From an uncultured Erysipelotrichales bacterium (lineage in GTDB: Bacteria; Bacillota_I; Bacilli_A; Erysipelotrichales; Coprobacillaceae), in the NCBI GenBank assembly GCA_934754755.1, contig CAKVJS010000036.1:1-8956 (forward strand): a DNA stretch of 8,956 nucleotides. Reading direction: 5' to 3'. Each line of letters begins with the position of its first letter. The stretch's first letter is position 1. Under the pieces are notes generated by a model. That model was not told the origin of the DNA. It was given only the letters and a program-made list of their open reading frames with translations, and searched no databases. A program made the translations under genes and the position numbers. Shown here in pieces: positions 5,839-8,956 of the stretch.

Positions 5839-6007
5839 TCTTTTTTAATCGTTTTTCGAAATCGCGACGAGAAAACATAATAATTGCTTGGCACCCTAAA
5901 CACTGCACTTTGATATCAGCTCCCATACGGATAATCTTCCATTGATTGGATTTTTTACAAGGATGTTGTTTTTTAAATTCAACAATGTCATGTAAATGAT
6001 ATTCCAT
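5807..6007 (-). CDS. DUF951 family small protein
   Basis: A 66-residue protein of unknown function matching the small DUF951 family, which is widespread in Bacillota and often found near ychF or other housekeeping genes. Conserved features are the N-terminal HDIVEFKKQHPC, WKIIRMGADIKVQCLGC and the C-terminal RRDFEKRLKKI. Cys17 together with Cys36-x2-Cys39 could bind a metal, which is an inference. ATG 6007 starts two bases after the folD stop, with AGAGAGG upstream, so it is translated from the folD transcript. Its last ten codons and stop overlap the convergent PAP2 gene. I see no terminator for it on the minus strand just downstream, so its transcript may run antisense into the PAP2 gene. 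Confidence 0.88.
   Translation of the reverse strand: MEYHLHDIVEFKKQHPCKKSNQWKIIRMGADIKVQCLGCQAIIMFSRRDFEKRLKKIIPQEGNKAE
5817..5846 (+). terminator. Rho-independent terminator of the PAP2 gene, containing its stop codon
   Basis: TTATTTCCC (5817-5825) pairs with GGGGGATAA (5830-5838) using two G.U pairs. This makes a nine-base stem with a UCUU loop, then TCTTTTTT. The TAA stop (5836-5838) is the foot of the stem. On the opposite strand the two G.U pairs become mismatches and no U-run follows, so it should work for plus-strand transcripts only. Confidence 0.65.
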
Positions 6008-6009
6008 AT

Positions 6010-6858
6010 TTATACCTCTCTTGCCATGAATGCTTCCATTGTATTTGTTAATAACATCGCAATTGTCATTGGTCCAACTCCACCCGGTACGGGGGTAATC
6101 GCTGCTGCTAGTCCCTCCATATCCTCCGTAGCGACATCACCACATAAACGATTATTAGAATCTCGGTTAATACCCACATCAATAACGATAGCACCCTTCT
6201 TAACATATTCACGTGTGAAAAATCTTGGCTTTCCAATTGCCGTTATTAAAACATCAGCTTTTCGACAGATAGTTGCTAAGTGTTCACTTTTTGAATGTGC
6301 TATCGTTACCGTTGCGTTTTTTTGTAAACAAAGTTGCAACAACGGTTTACCTACAATATTACTGCGCCCCACGATAACGACTTCTTTTCCGGTTAGATCA
6401 TAAGAGATGGTCTCTAACATAGTCATGATTCCTTTAGGCGTTCCTGGCACCATTCCTTTGTGTCCTAGCACTAACGCTGCTACATTAGATGGGTGAAATC
6501 CATCAACATCTTTATCTGGTCGAATGGCAGAAAGAATATACTCCTCTTGCATTGATGAAGGCAAAGGCAATTGTACCAAGATCCCATCAATAGCGGGATT
6601 GTCATTTAAACTTTCTATATGCTTTATAATTTCTTGTTGTGTTATTGTTTCTGTAAAGGCGAATAGGGTAAAATCCATCCCTACATATTGACATGCCTTT
6701 TCTTTATTTCTGACATAGGTTTGACTTGCTGGATTATTGCCAACTAGTAGTACAGCTAATTTAGGAACTCTCTGTTTTTTTTTCTTCCATACTGATACCT
6801 TCTCTTTTAGGCTATCTTTAATTTGTTTAGCTATTTCTTTTCCACTAATATATTCCAT
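6010..6858 (-). CDS. folD: Bifunctional methylenetetrahydrofolate dehydrogenase/methenyltetrahydrofolate cyclohydrolase
   Basis: Cytosolic one-carbon enzyme that interconverts 5,10-methylene-, 5,10-methenyl- and 10-formyl-tetrahydrofolate using NADP+. The 282-residue length is standard. Motifs seen are GNNPASQTYVRNKEKAC with the catalytic Tyr48 and Lys52 pair (Tyr50/Lys54 in E. coli), DGILVQLPLP (91-100), DKDVDGFHPSN (115-125), the nucleotide-binding VIVGRSNIVGKP (161-172), and TPVPGGVGPMTIAMLLTNT (255-273). The conserved PCTPxG loop reads PGTPKG here, with Gly139 where Cys is usual. ATG 6858 is supported by AGAGGAA upstream. It is first in a two-gene unit with the DUF951 gene, and its promoter lies just after the terminator of the dehydrogenase gene upstream. 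Confidence 0.98.
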   Translation of the reverse strand: MEYISGKEIAKQIKDSLKEKVSVWKKKKQRVPKLAVLLVGNNPASQTYVRNKEKACQYVGMDFTLFAFTETITQQEIIKHIESLNDNPAIDGILVQLPLPSSMQEEYILSAIRPDKDVDGFHPSNVAALVLGHKGMVPGTPKGIMTMLETISYDLTGKEVVIVGRSNIVGKPLLQLCLQKNATVTIAHSKSEHLATICRKADVLITAIGKPRFFTREYVKKGAIVIDVGINRDSNNRLCGDVATEDMEGLAAAITPVPGGVGPMTIAMLLTNTMEAFMAREV

Positions 6859-6883
6859 ATAATTCCTCTTTTCTTATACCAGT

Positions 6884-6912
6884 ATTGTAATAATATTTAG
6901 TCGGGGAAGCAA
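6884..6912 (-). promoter_or_regulatory. Candidate folD promoter
   Basis: Minus strand: -35 TTGCTT (6907-6912, first three bases match), 17-base spacer, -10 TACAAT (6884-6889, 5 of 6). It starts six bases after the T-run of the preceding terminator, so folD appears to be an independent unit. An alternative -10 (TATAAG with upstream TG) lies too close to the ribosome binding site. Confidence 0.4.
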
Positions 6913-6917
6913 CTAAT

Positions 6918-6944
6918 AAAAAAAGAAAGTTATTCACTTTCCCT
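6918..6944 (-). terminator. Rho-independent terminator of the FAD-dependent dehydrogenase gene
   Basis: On the minus strand GAAAGT (6941-6936) pairs with ACTTTC (6930-6925) across a GAATA loop. Upstream AAAGG bases can extend the stem against the T-run by G.U and A.U pairs. Seven Ts follow (6924-6918). It begins immediately after the stop codon at 6945-6947. Confidence 0.8.
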
Positions 6945-8360
6945 TTATAACGTGTCCATAATCCTTCTTGCAACAATAACCCCATTAGCTCCTGCTTGAG
7001 CTAAACCTCGAGTCAACCCAGCTCCATCTCCAGCTACATATAAATTTTTGATTTCACACTCAAAGCCTTCTTTAACTTTAGGACGTGCAGAATAAAACTT
7101 TGCTTCTACACCATATAGTAATGTATGATCATTTGCAATACCCGGTGTTACTTTATTTAATACTTCAATCATTTCAATAATCGATTGCATCGTATTATAT
7201 GGTAGTACCAGACCTAAATCACCAGGGACAGCTTCTGGTAATGTTGGTACCGTAAATCCTTCTTTTAATCGTTTTTTCGTTGTTCTTCTACCTCTTTTTA
7301 TGTCGCCATATCGTTGCACCATCACACTACCATTCGATAATTTATTAGCCAATCGGCTTATTTCGTGGGCAAACTCATTAGGTTCATTAAATGGCTCACT
7401 AAAAGTATGTGATACAAGTAATGCAAAGTTGGTGTTATCACTCCCTAATTTTGGATCATTATAAGCATGACCATTAGCCAACATAGTTCCGGAATGATTT
7501 TCAACAACGACATGTCCCGAAGGGTTCGAACAGAAAGTACGTACTTTTGTTCCTACGCTTGTATTATACACAAATTTTCCCTCATATAAATTAGCGTTTA
7601 TTTCTTCCATAACAACATTGTTTGTTTCCACTCGCACACCAATATCTACTTGATTATTATATAAATCTAGTTTATGTTGTTTTAATACTTTATCTAACCA
7701 GGCTGATCCGTCTCTACCTGGGGCTAATACAACTTTTGAAGCATATATTTTCTTATCCGATTGCAAAACAATACCTTGCACTTGATTATCGGTAACAATA
7801 ATCTCCTTAACAAAGGTTTTAAATTGCATATCAATTTTTTCTTTTAATTTTTCTGACATCTCTGTCATAATGCGTAAGTTTTCTTCGGTTCCCAAATGGC
7901 GTACTTTAGCCCGCAATAAGCGTAAACCAACCGCATACCCTCTTTTTTCAATATCCCTTACTTTATCTGTTGTGGGATCCGTGATGTGTTTCGTGGCACC
8001 ATGCTTTAAATATAAGCTATCAACATACTCAATATACTTTTCAACTTCATTAGGTGATACATAGTCCGTTAACCATCCACCAAATTCGCTTGTAATATTA
8101 AATTTACCATCAGAGTATGCACCAGCCCCTCCAAACCCCGCAGTAATCGAACAAGCAGGTAAACATCCAGGCATATCATCTTTAATAATTGGACAACTTT
8201 TAATTTTCTTTTCTTTTATCGGACAATGGCGATATTTGACATCTAAGCCTTTATCAATTAACAATACTTTCAATTCGGGTTTTTTCAAATATAGTTCATA
8301 ACAGGCCATAATACCAGCTGGTCCTGCACCAACTACAATAACATCATATCTATCTTCCAT
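6945..8360 (-). CDS. FAD-dependent dehydrogenase of the COG2509 type
   Basis: Flavoprotein of the widespread but functionally uncharacterised COG2509 family; its substrate is unknown. In the 471-residue protein the dinucleotide-binding fold is at the N-terminus (YDVIVVGAGPAGIMACYEL, GxGxxG at 11-16, acidic end of strand two in LLIDKG). The C-terminal FAD motif is NLYVAGDGAGLTRGLAQAGANG (439-460). Between them lies a cysteine-rich stretch with Cys46, Cys56, Cys66 and Cys70, just before the conserved GFGGAGAYSDGKFN (75-88). These four cysteines could hold an iron-sulfur cluster or a redox disulfide, an inference. The start is certain because the FAD motif begins at residue 6, although the ribosome binding site is weak (AGTAGAG about seven bases upstream). 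It is alone in its unit, with its own promoter and terminator. Confidence 0.92.
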   Translation of the reverse strand: MEDRYDVIVVGAGPAGIMACYELYLKKPELKVLLIDKGLDVKYRHCPIKEKKIKSCPIIKDDMPGCLPACSITAGFGGAGAYSDGKFNITSEFGGWLTDYVSPNEVEKYIEYVDSLYLKHGATKHITDPTTDKVRDIEKRGYAVGLRLLRAKVRHLGTEENLRIMTEMSEKLKEKIDMQFKTFVKEIIVTDNQVQGIVLQSDKKIYASKVVLAPGRDGSAWLDKVLKQHKLDLYNNQVDIGVRVETNNVVMEEINANLYEGKFVYNTSVGTKVRTFCSNPSGHVVVENHSGTMLANGHAYNDPKLGSDNTNFALLVSHTFSEPFNEPNEFAHEISRLANKLSNGSVMVQRYGDIKRGRRTTKKRLKEGFTVPTLPEAVPGDLGLVLPYNTMQSIIEMIEVLNKVTPGIANDHTLLYGVEAKFYSARPKVKEGFECEIKNLYVAGDGAGLTRGLAQAGANGVIVARRIMDTL

Positions 8361-8405
8361 TAAATCGCTCTACTTTCCGGGCCGTATCTAATTATAACCC
8401 AAATA

Positions 8406-8434
8406 ATTATACGGTATACTGGAACGTTTATCAA
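8406..8434 (-). promoter_or_regulatory. Strong promoter of the FAD-dependent dehydrogenase gene
   Basis: Minus strand: -35 TTGATA (8429-8434, 5 of 6), exactly 17 bases, perfect -10 TATAAT (8406-8411). The start would fall near 8399, giving a leader of about 38 bases before ATG 8360. It is the best promoter match in the window. Confidence 0.75.
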
Positions 8435-8458
8435 CATAAATTTTTTGTCACCATAGGG

Positions 8459-8508
8459 ATATAGAGTTTCGGTTAAAATACCTACATATGTTATATAGAT
8501 AGTTTCGG
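8459..8508. repeat. Direct repeat pair upstream of the dehydrogenase promoter
   Basis: ATATAGAGTTTCGG (8459-8472) recurs as ATATAGATAGTTTCGG (8493-8508), identical apart from a two-base insertion. The shared AGTTTCGG cores start 36 bases apart. Both lie 25-80 bases upstream of the predicted -35, where activator or repressor sites could sit. The rest of 8361-8565 holds the promoter and the terminator of the upstream gene and no convincing gene. Confidence 0.35.
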
Positions 8509-8529
8509 ATCGGTCATTGATAACTATAG

Positions 8530-8560
8530 AAAATAAAAATGGGAGATTGAATCTCCACAT
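8530..8560 (-). terminator. Rho-independent terminator of the right-edge gene
   Basis: On the minus strand GGAGAT (8556-8551) pairs with ATCTCC (8547-8542) over a TCA loop. The stem is extended by ATG with CAT around a single bulged T, and is followed by TTTTTATTTT (8539-8530). It starts six bases after the stop codon of the gene at 8566. Confidence 0.82.
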
Positions 8561-8565
8561 TCTCA

Positions 8566-8956
8566 TTATTTGTTTGTATTTCGAAAACTTTTTGCATGTT
8601 GGAAAAGTTCTTGTTTAGTAGCACCTATATCTTTAAGAACCTCGGTTAGTGTTTTCGTATCATCCGTTAAACTAATGATAGTATCATCATCAACATAATC
8701 GAATTCCATTTTCATATCAGGTTGCATTATCGTAGCTACTATCAATTTTATCTCATTATTCACAAATCCAATAGTTAAGCTTTTTTTACTACCTTGATAA
8801 GTCACAGAGTCAGATTGATCTTCCTTATTGTAGCTAGTCGTATACCCGTGCTCTGTTACTATTTTTGTAATAGATTCTGGCTCTTTGTTACCTTTTGCGT
8901 CTTTATTTTCTTTTGACTTATGTTTGTTAAGATATTCTTTACTATGGGTTAATAAT
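8566..8956 (-). CDS. Unrecognised protein, 3' part only (5' end beyond right edge)
   Basis: The frame stays open from the right edge of the window to TAA 8568-8566, giving 129 visible residues. An in-frame GTG at 8805 is not a credible start, because a further 50 codons without a stop lie upstream and no ribosome binding site precedes it. The visible N-terminal part is rich in Lys, Glu and Asn (NKHKSKENKDAKGNKEPE), like a flexible linker. It is followed by a compact domain with alternating strands (KSLTIGFVNNEIKLIVATI, then an acidic FDYVDDDTIISLTDD) and a C-terminal helix (TLTEVLKDIGATKQELFQHA). A hydrophilic linker before a small domain suggests a secreted lipoprotein, but the signal peptide would lie outside the window. 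I do not recognise the family. A strong terminator follows at once. Confidence 0.75.
   Translation of the reverse strand, partial: LLTHSKEYLNKHKSKENKDAKGNKEPESITKIVTEHGYTTSYNKEDQSDSVTYQGSKKSLTIGFVNNEIKLIVATIMQPDMKMEFDYVDDDTIISLTDDTKTLTEVLKDIGATKQELFQHAKSFRNTNK

Noticed and set aside
5996..6403. Plus-strand frame of 135 codons opposite folD.
   Set aside because: It is antisense to an intact folD, and the composition looks like a reverse-complement shadow.
8360..8566. A 68-codon minus-strand open frame, with its ATG overlapping the upstream stop and its own stop overlapping the dehydrogenase start.
   Set aside because: Its first codons form the strong terminator at 8530-8560 and its end contains the dehydrogenase promoter. 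The translation has no domain-like character, so it is an intergenic chance frame.
8566..8805. Annotating the right-edge gene from the GTG at 8805.
   Set aside because: The frame is open for 50 more codons to the window edge and there is no ribosome binding site before the GTG, so the gene is truncated by the edge.

Overview
The window looks like chromosomal DNA from a low-GC Gram-positive bacterium (Bacillota). The base composition is clearly AT-rich by eye. Ribosome binding sites are strong AGGAGG-type. There is a class B sortase, and the small DUF951 protein is a Bacillota marker. I cannot name the genus from the sequence. Every gene but one reads on the minus strand, so transcription runs mostly from right to left.

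Left part (1-3105, minus): a cell-surface polysaccharide cluster. Transcription starts with a WbaP-type initiating sugar-phosphate transferase. It continues through the ATPase and then the permease of a Wzt/Wzm-type (RgpD/RgpC, TagH/TagG-like) exporter, and runs off the left edge in the first 45 codons of a further gene, possibly a glycosyltransferase. The expected sequence of events is loading a sugar phosphate on undecaprenyl phosphate, extension by glycosyltransferases outside the window, and export by the ABC transporter. The ATPase gene comes before the permease gene.

Middle (3106-5338): an AT-rich intergenic region with nested inverted repeats, a probable terminator and a probable promoter. 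It separates the polysaccharide operon from a ychF-srtB pair, whose genes are 16 bases apart with the srtB ribosome binding site overlapping the ychF stop codon. The only plus-strand gene, a small PAP2-family membrane phosphatase, diverges from ychF. It converges on and overlaps the DUF951 gene, and its terminator hairpin lies inside the overlap.

Right part (5807-8956, minus): folD and the DUF951 gene form a tight two-gene unit. Upstream is a single-gene unit for a COG2509-type FAD-dependent dehydrogenase, with a near-consensus promoter and a clear terminator. At the right edge is the 3' part of an unrecognised, probably secreted, protein gene, closed by another clear terminator. The longest stretches without a gene are about 250 bases (3106-3359) and 205 bases (8361-8565); both are described below.

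Most of the window is ordinary housekeeping and envelope biology. I found no convincing new multi-gene system. The most unusual part is 3127-3361, whose repeats could form mutually exclusive RNA structures ahead of the polysaccharide operon.
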